A stretch of 64,000 nt of DNA, taken from positions 62,001 to 126,000 of the forward strand of contig WEDG01005637.1 of the NCBI GenBank assembly GCA_017591395.1. Direction: 5' to 3'. Origin of the DNA: Schistocephalus solidus. Its lineage: Eukaryota; Platyhelminthes; Cestoda; Diphyllobothriidea; Diphyllobothriidae. Positions 46,471 to 58,100 of the stretch are shown one piece after another; the first letter of the stretch is position 1; each line of letters opens with the position of its first letter. The notes under the pieces are model-generated. The model was not told where the DNA came from. It searched no databases and worked only from the letters and a program-made list of their open reading frames with translations. The translations under genes and the position numbers were made by a program.

Positions 46471-48149
46471 TTGCCACTATACTATTTTCTACCAACGACC
46501 TGTAGATGAGACAAAATTCGAGGTTGGCGATGTAACTGAAGTTTGGACGTGTCAAAGACAAAATATATATTATAAGACTATGTAGTCTCGATGCGCCTAG
46601 GCCGTCAGCACCGAAGAGCCGAAGTTTACTACTTTAAACTAGGTTTCCAACTGGACCACCCCAATTAAAAGACAAAAAGTGCACATCCACTAAATTAAAA
46701 AGTACTTAGAGCAAAACCTGAAGTTCCTCAGCATAGAACAGATTTCATTTCAGTTGTATCAGGACGGTTATGCACTTGACCGTTACACCGGACTTGTTCA
46801 AACGAGTAGACAGTTTAAGTTATCTGGCCTCGCCATGATACTCTTAGCTCGCCCCATTTTTGACATGCTTTTAATGACCTTCTTGCCATATTTTGCTAAC
46901 CTTGGCATCCTTCCTGAATTTAATTGACCTAACATTATACCCTGTGAACATGATCTCCCTAGGTGCCTAAATGCCAGCGCAAGGATAATCGGTCAGGGCA
47001 ATTCACATCAGTACGCGAGACCACATGAGGCCTTTAGGGGAATAGCAGTTGGGGCTTCCGGTAAGGAGGCCTTGGTGTGCCGAACTCAAATATAAACCCT
47101 TCGTTGGTTGAGGAAGCATGTACTGGATCTAGTTTAATCACTGCGCAATATCCTAATGTAATCTACGACCAGTTATAAAAGAATCAAATGTGTCGACATT
47201 CCTTGAGCATACCTGGGCCTGCTTTTCTGCCAACCAATCGCGAACCATTGGTGGACACGGTCAGAATTGGGGTACAGTCAGTTCTCCTAATGGACCCCCA
47301 GACGACTGGAGGTTGTCTAAAGCCCTGCGGGTGCAGTCTCCGAGCGAGAAATGCCTGTCCAGATTTGACAAGCATCATACAACTATCACTCAGCCATCCA
47401 CAGACTCCCCCTCAGCATCCTACCCTGATTCAAGTTAACCCTACCCACCTGACACGAAATTTGCCCATGCCCAGCCGAGCACACGTCGCCCTGAGCAATT
47501 TGTGGGCCCAAATTGGTCCCCCGGTGTCCTTGCTGGCATGGTAACTAGGACCGCCACGCGTCCGTACTACCACGCGCCCACACCTGCTTCAGCCTCCCAC
47601 ACCCTTGATGGTTCTCTCAAGTAAATGAGCCATGGGGCGAAAAGTCCACCTCTGTTCCCTCTTCCGCCAGCCTACTTCTTCACTTTCTCACATTGGACCC
47701 GGAAGAGTGTGCCTCAGCCTAGCAACCACTGAGGGGCCCCCGACTGTGTCATGGTCACTGGTTTCCCCACCGAAATTAACTACATGACGGAACGTTGGGT
47801 ATAGTTACATGACGCTACTGAGTCGCGGGGGGCTACGGCTGTCCTAATTAGTGAGTATTCATGTGTGAATGGTGGGTGCAGATGGTTTTTATTAGAATGC
47901 CGACTAGAAGTTTGGGATAAAATTTTGAAAAGAAGTCGAAATGTCCAAAACTGGTAGCTCATTTTTTAATGCATTCATGAACTAGGAATCTTCAGTAAAA
48001 AACATAATGTGTCTGTTGTACGCTAACAAACAAGGCGGCCATGAGATGTAAGTAAGTAAGTAAGTAGTACACACCAGCCTCCAATATGATAAAAGGTTTG
48101 CTTCTGTGGCCACCCAAATCAGACGTGGGAATAGAAACTAGTCATCCAA
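46471..48149. other. No gene seen
   Basis: No supported exon. A 118-codon plus-strand frame at 47188-47544 is Pro/Leu-rich, with no recognisable motif. Confidence 0.4.
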
Positions 48150-48385
48150 GTAATAAAGTTGACCCAGCGCATAATTCCAGGAAGGGAAATTACTCCCTTT
48201 TCCTAACCCTTATAAAGACTTTATCCCTATCCCTATCACAAACCCCAATTTTAACCCAATCTTACACATAACATTACACCTAATCCTACACGTAACCATA
48301 ATTTCCCAGGAGTTTCGCTCAAAGCTACCTGAACTACGAGGGATTCCTATTCTCATGACCTGTTTATGGGACCATATAAGTAATA
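48150..48385. repeat. CCCTAA-core foldback repeat
   Basis: Arm around CAGCGCATAATTCCAGG, a degenerate core of CCTAACCC, CCCTATCCC and CCTAATCC words, and the end CATGACCTGTTTATGGGACC. Confidence 0.6.
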
Positions 48386-50255
48386 CCTACACCCAAGATA
48401 CTTTCTTTCGATTGGAAGGACTTCAACGTCCACGTGCAAGAGAGAATGCCCACCTTTCCTCCCCTCCCCTAAATCAGTATTCATGTGATAAGAAGGTTGA
48501 TATCCAAAGCCATTTGAGATGTCTTTCATCATAAAACCAGGCTGCGGGACATACTACGTAAATTTTGTTTTGGCTCGAGTCTGCCTCCAGAAATCGGGTT
48601 CTTCAAGTCAGTGTTTTGGAGTGTGATTGACTGGTAACAGTAGAAAAGTCAGAAATTGCAACTTCATCGTCCCTGTCATTAGTTCTTCGCCAGTGTTCTA
48701 ATTTGTAGATAGCATGCCCTCATCTGCTAACAACCTCTGTAGAGCAATTTGGAAAAAAAAGGATCAATGGAGTAGCTCAATTCAGAAAGTTTCCGAGAAT
48801 TCTAACTGTTTCGTTGGTAAGCCACAAAACGTGCTGGAACCACCGTTCAAAATAAACATATGGAATCAAAAGCTCTAGATGCCAGCTGGTTGGGGCCATG
48901 AAAAACGTGTCTAGCAGCCAACATCCAACTCTTGAGTCCCCGATAAGAACGCAGTGGGGGGTGCATAGGCTGCAACCTCGGTCTGCCTGGCCCCCAAAAC
49001 GTCCTCGGATTAGGCAACTACAGAACCGCACCCATTGTTATTATTTTAGGTCTGCGAAGGGGTGGAGCGAGTGCGCGCCCTGCACCCACAGACCCGTGCG
49101 CTATTGTACGGGCATCCATCCACAAGTACCCCCCATCCCCCTTCCTTCCGAGGGTTCTGTCTTTACGCCTGGTTAAGTCCTGACATCGAAAACGGATCCT
49201 CTGTAATTGTCCACCAGTCACCCGAAAAAGCCTGGCTTGAATGCTGGGATCTAGGTGTTTTGTCACACACCCACGAACGGCGTACCGCTTGTCTAGTGCT
49301 GTGTGTGTGAGTGGGAGGGGGAGTGCTAACGGATGGCACGAGGCCATCAAAACTCCAGCAGAATCCTACTGATTCCCTCCGACTGATTAAATATCGCAAG
49401 AATACGGAAGCTGGACTCTGACGCAACTCCCTATAAAGCCCGACTATCATATGTTGCAGGCAGTTTGGGGTGCTGAGGGCTCAACGACCAGCCTGTTCCC
49501 TCCTTTTGCAGGACATTTTAATTTAAAAGCCCGCTTGTGGCTCATTTAATTTCCGTCCAGAACGTGTGACCGGACGAGGAGGAGTAGGAGATGGAGGGGG
49601 AAAAGGAGGCCCAATATTACGCCCCGATCTCATAAACAGCCTCTTCCTAGACCACCTGCTGGTTCTGGCTTGAGGCGCTTTCACACTAACGCATAAATAG
49701 TCAAAATATCACACTTTTCAAAAGCCAGTCTGCTTGTTCCATATCCAGTGGTGATCATCAATTGCTTGATTGGCAGCCTTTCAGAAAACGGGAGGCAGCT
49801 AGTTAAATCTGAGTAAACACGAAGACACTTTGTGAATTGACGCGCGTTTCTCCCCCCCCCCCTCCTCCTCCTCCTCCTCCTCCTCCTAAACAGCTTTTCA
49901 GTTAGTTTTCAAAAAAATATTTTTCCAACCCTGGTGTGGAAAGCCAAAGGAAGCTATCAAATTACAGAAAGCTTCCAATCGGTCGGATAGTAATTGCACA
50001 GCGAGGCGTCACACGTCAGATGTGAACTATAAATGAGCTTCTAAATCATTCCAAGAATTAGAAAAGTCGCCTCCATTGGCCAAGTTACTTCTCTCTTAAA
50101 GCCAAATCGCCGCTGTACGACGAAAATATTCTGTGGATTTGACATAAATTAGAAATAAAATAAGAACGCAATGCTCTTGGCCGCAACTTATCATGAAAGA
50201 CGAAGCAGATTAATTTAGTAGTAATTTAGTAATTGGTGCTTTGGCAGATTTTAAA
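48386..50255. other. No gene seen
   Basis: No supported gene. A CTC microsatellite lies at about 49855-49890. Confidence 0.4.
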
Positions 50256-50440
50256 TGATTCCTTTGACCCACTTGTAAAAAACTTTGCGGTTTCGGTGGG
50301 ATGTGAACCCATGACAGAAAAGGTAAATTTTGAGTACAGTCAGAGCTCTAAATACTTTAGTGTAATTATATTTGGTTCTAGTTGCCCGCCAACCCTACCG
50401 CAACGTATGGAATCCACCAATTCTGATGCAGTAAGCTGGC
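50256..50440 (-). mobile_element. tRNA-derived SINE fragment
   Basis: Plus-strand TTTGACCCACTTGTAAAAAA followed by GGTTTCGGTGGGATGTGAACCCATGACAG is the reverse complement of the tail and T-arm of the SINE at 17341-17450. It is diverged in the D-arm. Confidence 0.5.
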
Positions 50441-50559
50441 AGCCCAAACAAGATCTCCTATTCAATCAATCTAGAATCCAATAGATGACTACCAGGTTCA
50501 CTTAATTAATTCGTTTCTTGACAGAAGGAATAAGTTAAAGTCGGCTTGGAAAATCCTGC

Positions 50560-50775
50560 TTGGGCAGTCAGCATACTGTATCAAAATTTATGAATTCCAT
50601 AAGTCGCAGAAGATTGGGCTGATAGCTTGACCCAACTGGGATTAAACCCGAAGATCTCAGTGGGGCCTCATAACTCAGGTGCTTAGAGCGTTGGCTATAC
50701 TGAAGCTTTGTGCTTGCTGTCATCGGTAAAAATCCACCGAGGCTGCCCATTTTAACAAGACTTTTGGGTAAGGAA
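50560..50775 (+). mobile_element. tRNA-derived SINE copy
   Basis: Contains GGGCCTCATAACTCAGGTGCTTAGAGC (box A), a degenerate T-arm and CCACCGAGGCTGCCCATTTT, matching the order of the 17341-17450 unit, plus the upstream module with GGGCTGATAGCTTGACCCAACTGGGATTAAAC. Confidence 0.6.
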
Positions 50776-50814
50776 TACTTATATGGCCCCCCTAGACAGG
50801 AAACTGCAAAATGA

Positions 50815-50965
50815 ACATCCCGCCCTAGTAATCAAGTTAATACTGCGCCTAATTTCAGGAAGGACAAATCTTCCCATGTCCTAACCCTGATACTAGCCCT
50901 AACACAAACCTAAACCGTGGCCCCAAGCTCAACCCTAACCCTAACCCTACCCAAAATCTTAATCC
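50815..50965. repeat. CCCTAA-core foldback repeat (partial)
   Basis: Arm TACTGCGCCTAATTTCAGGAAGG and a core with a run of perfect CCCTAA units at about 50934-50950. The right arm is not obvious. Confidence 0.6.
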
Positions 50966-51349
50966 GACTGTTTGAAATCGAGCCGCTATTTTTCTGCTTT
51001 CCCTTCGCATGCAAAGTTTCTTATATACACATCGGTTGGCCTAGTTCGCCAATTACATATCGATTTTTACTTTGTATGTTAATTCAAACTACAATACTGA
51101 GGTCGGCAGCACACGACGCTAGCACCGTTTGAAGGAAGTTCAATTTGGCCACATTTTGCGACTCATTCAAGGACAATTCTTTATAATGTCGATAGTTGCA
51201 GTCTTCATCTATGATGCATCGTTTGTAACCTTCCGGTTTTATGTGGTTTGCGTGTCCAATTTTATTCACAGTGAATGGAGGACGCTTTTGCTGAAAAGCA
51301 TGGATACTTTCAAAATAAAAGCGTATATCTCTCTCTATCTCTCTCTCTT

Positions 51350-51525
51350 TTGACTTACCCTAGTACTAACCATAACCCTAACATTAAGCCCAAAACCAAA
51401 AACGTAACCCTCACCGCAACCATAAACCTAACCCTATTTTCCCTGAAAATTGGCTCAAGGCCACCTGTATTGCGGGGGTTCCTGTTCTCATGCCCTGTTT
51501 AGGAGGCCGTATAAGTAAACCTTGC
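51350..51525. repeat. CCCTAA-core foldback repeat (partial)
   Basis: Core with AACCATAACCCTAAC and AACCTAACCCTA words, right arm TTTCCCTGAAAATTGGCTCAAGGCCACC and end CCTGTTTAGGAGGCC. Left arm missing. Confidence 0.6.
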
Positions 51526-54420
51526 CGAAGTCCGTACATGCTTGGCCGTTTGAGAAAACTTACGTTGTCGGATAAAAACAATTTCCTACCGAAAAATAAG
51601 TAGGCCTTTGAAGACTGGCAGGGTGCATTCTGTATTTTCTGACAGGTGACAACCCACTTTCTACCGCATTTGCACAGACATACAGGTTACGGATTCGCAC
51701 TCCCCAGGAATTCTGTGATAGCGGCTATCCTAGCACGCAGGCCCATGATTTAACACAGACAAATTGCTATGGGGAATGTCGCTGGCGTAATCAGCCTCTA
51801 ATCGCACAGCCTTCTCTACTGAGTGCACTGGAACACACCTTCCGCATTCTGGTTGTCTGTATTGAAAAAGGACCTTTAAGCTAGGTGCGAGTAGCTAGAA
51901 TATCAGTGCTCGCACTCAACACCGGTCGAATGACATTAAGCCCCGTTCTAGCTTAGACAGCAGCCGTCTGGGCCTCTGCCCAAGTCTTAGTTCGGACAGC
52001 CTGATGGGGCGAATGCCCCCACTATGCCCACGTGGCGTACATCACCATCTGGCTAACAGTTGGGCTCGCCCCTTTTTTGCATGTGTATGCGGGCCGTTTG
52101 CAGGACAAGCATGAGCAGGAGACTCCTTGTTAGGCGGGAATGATGGCGGAAATGGTAATGAGTCATCGAATCGCACCTTTAATGGGAGTGCTCATGTGCG
52201 GGCGGGGAGAGGACCCGGCTGCTGGCCCGCCGGTGGTAGTGTACGTTGATCTCTCATCACGCTGGCGGTGACACGTGGGGAAGACGGGCGGGGGGAGGGA
52301 AAAGATGAGACTCCGGCTGAGTAGTGTTCCAGCCGTGACTCTGCTCGTCCCGCATCTCGCTTTGGCCCTCTGTATCATTTTTAATGCCAACAGAGCACAT
52401 TTAATCCAATTCACGAGTCCGAACACATGTCACCTATTGGTTTAAATGATCGATTCGATGCTCTTGCTCCCCGGAGTTTGTACTTTGGTTTTTTTTCATT
52501 CTGCCGTTTGACATGTATCTCTGAAAAAGGTTCGATGGACTAACACAAAATACCTCCGTCTAACACGACGTAGGGCCTCTAATATAAAAATTAACATGTA
52601 TTCGGAGAAAATTAGGTGGTTATCTCTACTACCAAGGAGATTTTATGTTTTCCACAACTTCCGAAGCAGCAGGAAACTTTGTTCCGTAATCGAAAATTCA
52701 TACCGGACAATGCTTTAATGCGGTTTTCAGAAACTACACGGCGAGGAACGCACGAGATGTACGAACTAGTGTAAAAAAGGACTGAAATGGCCACCAGTGC
52801 TACGGGCATCGTGACCGTACTTGAAAATAAAGTTGCGTTGTGAGACATCTTAAGTCATTTGGCACCTGGAAATGAACAGAGCTCAATAATCAAGGCCATA
52901 ATATGGAAGAAAAACTGATACTTTTAGAACACACACTGGTTTAAAAGCGTTTTTTTGGGATATGCCCCAACCACATCGTCTCAGTTTGAACCGTTGTGCG
53001 TAACTAGGACATACACATCAAGCTACACTTCTCCTCGCAACCTCTGTGTCACAAAGATGGCTTCTACCCCACCCTGTAGTTTAACAGTAGTGGTTGATTA
53101 AAATACCTAAAACTAGAAACTTCTACGATGTCCAATTAGTCAAATGAGAGAACGGCAATGCGTTTAAGAAAAGTACAAATAGTGAACTTTTTGTTTACTC
53201 AGTATATACTATAAAATTAGTAAGCGAGCGTGTAGCATATATCTATATATGGAAATGGAAAGTAGGACGAGATTCACACCACACTTTATATTTTTTTAAA
53301 TTCAGTTTATTAGCCGGAAACAAACTGAATCACACAATTGATTCATCTTATTTGGAGGCAAAAGGTGCTAGCGTTATAAATGTCAATGTGTGATTTATGA
53401 AATCTGGCATGACCAGAAGAAAAAACGGTGACACAGTATCAGATCGCTCATCTCCTGATTACGCACGGGATGTTTTGGCTCCGATTAAAAGAAGATATGG
53501 TTCCTGCTTTCCCTTGACTGTGTGGATTTTCTAATTTCGACAGAACATCCTAGTTAGTTTGAATATCAGGAAATATGACGAGTTCTGACACGGTAACGCA
53601 GATTTCAGTGAAGTTTGCAATTAAATAATCAACAAAAGGCAGCCAGTCAAATAGAAAACCACAAGCCAAATAATCGCCATTACCAACCTGCCCTCGAAAA
53701 ATTTTTAAAAAGTACATTACACCGCCACATGCTCCATGACTAGTCTCCCTATCATCCCTGACCATGCCAATTCCAATTCATGGAGTCGAAACTTCCGTTT
53801 TTCTGTTCTGAATTTTCGGAAAGATCATAACCTAAGTGCCACTGCTTTGGATCGTTTTTACTCTTTATGCAGATGAGAAAAAACCGCCAAAATCGGCTAA
53901 GTACCCATAGAAACATGATTCCACAATTACGTCAAAAGTGTCCTTACATAGCAAATTTTGAGGGTTTTTATCCCTAACAAAAGGTTACTTTCACCGTTTG
54001 TTAACTACCATGTCATGCTTCAAAGGGCGAAACAGGCAACTTCCCACCCAGTATAATGCATTGTCGGTATTAGCACCGTATACCTGTTTGGATATAAACC
54101 AGAGAGTAGTTTTGTTTGTTTGGAGGATCAAAAATAGCCTCTTTTAAACATCGCAGTCAGAGTTTATCCGTTCACCTTCACAGAGCTTACGTCATAAAAG
54201 CCCGTTCCTGGCCAGGATGCATCGCCACGTAGACTCGCCACCACGGAAGCTAGAACATTATTTCGATTCACTTACCAGCGAAAAGTGCTCATGGCGTTGT
54301 CGTCAGAACATGGTGGCCTTACGTGATGCTGATTGGCTGGTGCCAGCCACGCGAGTCGATTCTCATTGGTGTTCGACAGATTGCTGTGGACGTTGGGAGA
54401 ATCCCTCGTCCTTCCCTGAG
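51526..54420. other. No gene seen; 5' flank or intron of the IQSEC-like gene
   Basis: AT-rich. Nothing coding is supported. If the gene starts at 54486, its promoter would lie at the end of this stretch, but I see no decisive TATA or initiator signal. Confidence 0.4.
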
Positions 54421-55144
54421 GCGTAATACTGTTGTCAGACAGACACTCGTTCCGACGGGTCGTGTGCGCTCGTATAGGAAAAAAGATGACCTCCTTCGAC
54501 AGCATCCACACAAACTCTCACCCAAATTGTGAAAATTTACCACGCATCAAACCTGCCCGAAGAACCCTCGCTGGTCCTGTACGACACCTTATCAAGAGAC
54601 TGAGTGGGGTTCCAGCCGACATCAGCCCACCGAAGATTTCGAAGTTGGAGCCCTCCGAGGCTATTCTGTCTAAACGTCCCTCCTTCAGTAAATGGAGACG
54701 ACGAAGATCTGTTGTTCGCGAGAGACTGTCGCCGTTGGATACGCTAACCAAAACTAGCCTCCAGGGCGCTGACACAACTGCAGCTATCGATGCAACTCCC
54801 ACAAACGAACATTTACGTGCCCCGAATCCAACCGACTTCACGGTGTTCCATGTCCCCTCAGAACTCAGTGGTCACACTGCTGCCACTGAAAATGCTTCAT
54901 CCAAAAAAATGTCTCGCCAGAGTCTGCAGATTACATTCAGAAACAAGATTAGAAGAAATGCCGTCAGAGCAAGTATTCTACCTACCAGGGTCCTAAAGAC
55001 AGCGCCAGTGAGACCTGCCATGATGGAAACCTGTCAGGAGAATGCAAACAGTCTTGCGGGGGCACGATCTAGAGAAGACAAAGTAACCAGTATTTCGAGC
55101 AAATTCGTCGATAGGAGTGGAAAACGCAGATTTTCTATTTTCTT
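54421..55144 (+). CDS. IQSEC: IQSEC exon 1 of the model (N-terminal, IQ-like motif)
   Basis: The frame is open from 54420 (preceded by TGA at 54417-54419), with a pyrimidine-rich acceptor candidate ending CCTGAG at 54420 and a first in-frame ATG at 54486. It ends at TTCTT|GTAAGT. It is basic and Ser-rich. LQITFRNKIRR (54924-54956) fits the IQ consensus [IL]QxxxRxxxxR with Asn in place of Gly; such motifs bind calmodulin. Whether this is the first coding exon or joins an upstream one is unresolved. Confidence 0.65.
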
Positions 55145-58100
55145 GTAAGTGTCATTACTAAATTGGCGAATGGGTAATGCTTTCGCGTACCTGCTGCTAA
55201 ACTGGTTTTTGCCAAGGAAGGATGAGTAACTAAGTTACGCGTATTTATGTGCATGTACGGCTCCGCATACGAATTTGTTTGATAACACTTTGCCTTGCAA
55301 CATGTATCGTACTAGCATTCATTATACGAACAGCAAGTTTCATAATTCCGAAATAGGTAGATTTGCGGGTTTCGCCCGGAATATTTTTCATGGAGACGAC
55401 AGAGTCCAACCCTCAGCAGAGGAAGGTAAACACCGCTGAGGAACCAGGAAGAATGGCAGACTAAGGCATCCTTGAAAGGCCACCTTTTTGAGTAAGGTAA
55501 CCGATGAAGGTTTGGGTGGAACTCTTTCTAATCTTCAGTGTCATATTCCTTGCCCTATAACTCCTTTAAACAAGCTCACAAATACATAGGAAAATTATTG
55601 CCTCTAGGTTACGAACGTTGGATTTCCGAGTATCCCTTTTTTTCGAATACATTTATAACTGAGGTACCATTCCGTCATTATTATTAGCAGTGAAACCAGT
55701 ACCACACACTACTGACGGGCAGTGACATATGTAACACGCCTCTGCTACTACTATTAATACCGCTGCTGCTGCTGCTGGCTTAGTGAGCCCGCTCGTGTGA
55801 ATGTGGCCACCTGCACGATCGGACGATCTGCTCAGACAATACGTGCTGAGTCATTCGCTCGCCCCGTCCCTGTCTGTGCTCCGTCTTTGGGGTGTTGTGG
55901 GGCCGGGAGGGGCGGAGTAAGTTACGGGCTTAGGGCGCACGTGGCTGTCGAGCCGGGTGACAGAGTGGGAAGCGGGCAAATTTGTTTTGTTTGAATGCTC
56001 CCACCCCCTTCCACGCACCATGCCCGCATTGCCCTGTTCTCTTCAATCCTGTCCAATCTGCCGTCCCAAATTTCGACGGCTGAACAGTGCAAGCGTCGCC
56101 CGTATTCATCCTTAACCTACAGCGCCACACGCGTGTTCGCTCCCAGGAGGCAATTAACAGTAGGATATAACTAAAGGCTTCCTGATTCGAGTCGAAGGCA
56201 TGAATTACCTTTAACCGCTTCCAATATGCCTGAGGGTCTAATATGTGCCAAGGTGGCTAGTTTAACAACGTCGGCTCGATTAAAATGTTCACTTTGTCAA
56301 CGGCCTTCATTTTTTCCCAAAGATCGAATCTCGGTCGGCGGACGAGCTCTGTCTCCACAGGTCCTCATGTTCCAATCGTGAACTCGGATGATGGTAACCT
56401 GACATCTCCCAGCGATCAGTCCATGCACTCGGACAGTGAGGCCACCACTGGCTCCTCGGTTGCCCTTGGGGATATGTTTTTGCCCCCGACTGGCGCTGAG
56501 GGCTCGTGTTCTAGTGTGCACATTCCTGACGAGTTTATCAGCCAAGCCAATTATGAGAGCACAAAACATTCAACCGCTTCAGTAGATCATCCGCCTTCCA
56601 AGGTCAACAACGGCACGTCACACCTCTACCGCTATAAGCTTGGCAGCACAACCGAAAGTGATGACAGTCATATCGAGGAGGACTTTGAGAACCATCCTCC
56701 TGCCTTTAACAGTGCGCTGTCGAGGCCTCCTAGCTACTCAGCCCCATCTAACAGCGGAAAAAACTCTGGTCTGAAACGTGCGGCCGCGAAGAACTGGTCT
56801 GCCTGGCTCCGGGCATCCATCAGCAGAGCCGCACGACAAAAGACTCTCAGGGCCGGCACATCCCTCTTCAATTTGTAAGCTGAAGTTACTATCTTGCTTA
56901 AGTCGGCCAGTCTCTGAGGCAGGTCCGAATCGGGGCAAAGATGAATGACTGTTTAAGTGCCCTTCTCTTGAATTTCAGGAACCCGAGTCAGGGTATTGAC
57001 TACTTGGTGAGGGCTGGTGTGATTTCCAATAATCCCGGGGCTATCGCACAATTTCTCACTGGTTCCGATCTCAGCTGCCAAGCCATCGGCGAGTATTTTG
57101 GACGACTTTCAGACTCATTGGCGGTCAAAGTCACAAAGTAAGTGGCAGAGAATAAGTTTTAAAGGTTCCTTTTAACCCTGCCAACTAGCACACACTAGGT
57201 AAAATGAAATAACTTCAAACTGTTCTGACACAGCTCGATCTTAATTAGTTTGGTTATTCTTATCAAAATGTTCCAGATAACATACTTATTGAATATCTGA
57301 CACAAAACCTAAGTATGCGTATAGTTGTTCGTCTACATTTTTTTAAAATTCTAATCCTCGGCTGATCTATCTTTGCCTTCATACAGACGTCAATTACTAT
57401 CTAAAACATTTTAGAGAGTTTATCTCACGAATGGACTTCGAGGGTCTAGAGTTGGATGAAGCTTTGCGTCGAATGCTCTATCGCATACACCCTGACGTAA
57501 GTGTATGAATGTTTTAACGTTTTGATCGCCATGTCTTCGCAGTTTACCTACACACCCAGACCTTTAATATGACCCGTAACCTATCTGCTCTCCGAATACT
57601 CCAACACTTTTTTGTTATGCTCTATAGGGTGAATCCCAGAAGATGGAGTTCCTTCTGCACAACTTCAAGGAAAGCTATGAGCGGCAAAATTCCGCTCGAG
57701 TAGCTCAACAGTTCCGTGACCCGGAAACCATATATACCCTCGTTTACGCAATTGTCATGCTGCACACAGCTCTGTATAACCCCAGCGTGCGAAGACTTGC
57801 CAAGCCCATGACATGCGAGCAGTTTACTGCCAACCTGCGTGGCGTTGACGCCGGTGACAATCTGAACGAGGCGATGTTGAGGGCCATCTACAACCGAGTG
57901 GCTGGCGCCGAGTTCAAGACTGTTTACGACGTAATGGACAGACTGCACGCCATTGACCAGACTCTAGTCGGACTGGCCAAACCGGAGGCTATGCTGCAGC
58001 GCCATCGTCGTTTCATTGGATGGACAGCCAGTTACGAGGTCCACGATGTCTCTGGTCGCCGTAACATCGTCAGTCGACCGACCTCTCACCTGCGCGGCCT

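Noticed and set aside
50934..50950. Interstitial telomere
   Set aside because: The CCCTAA run is short and belongs to the core of a dispersed foldback family, not to a telomere array.
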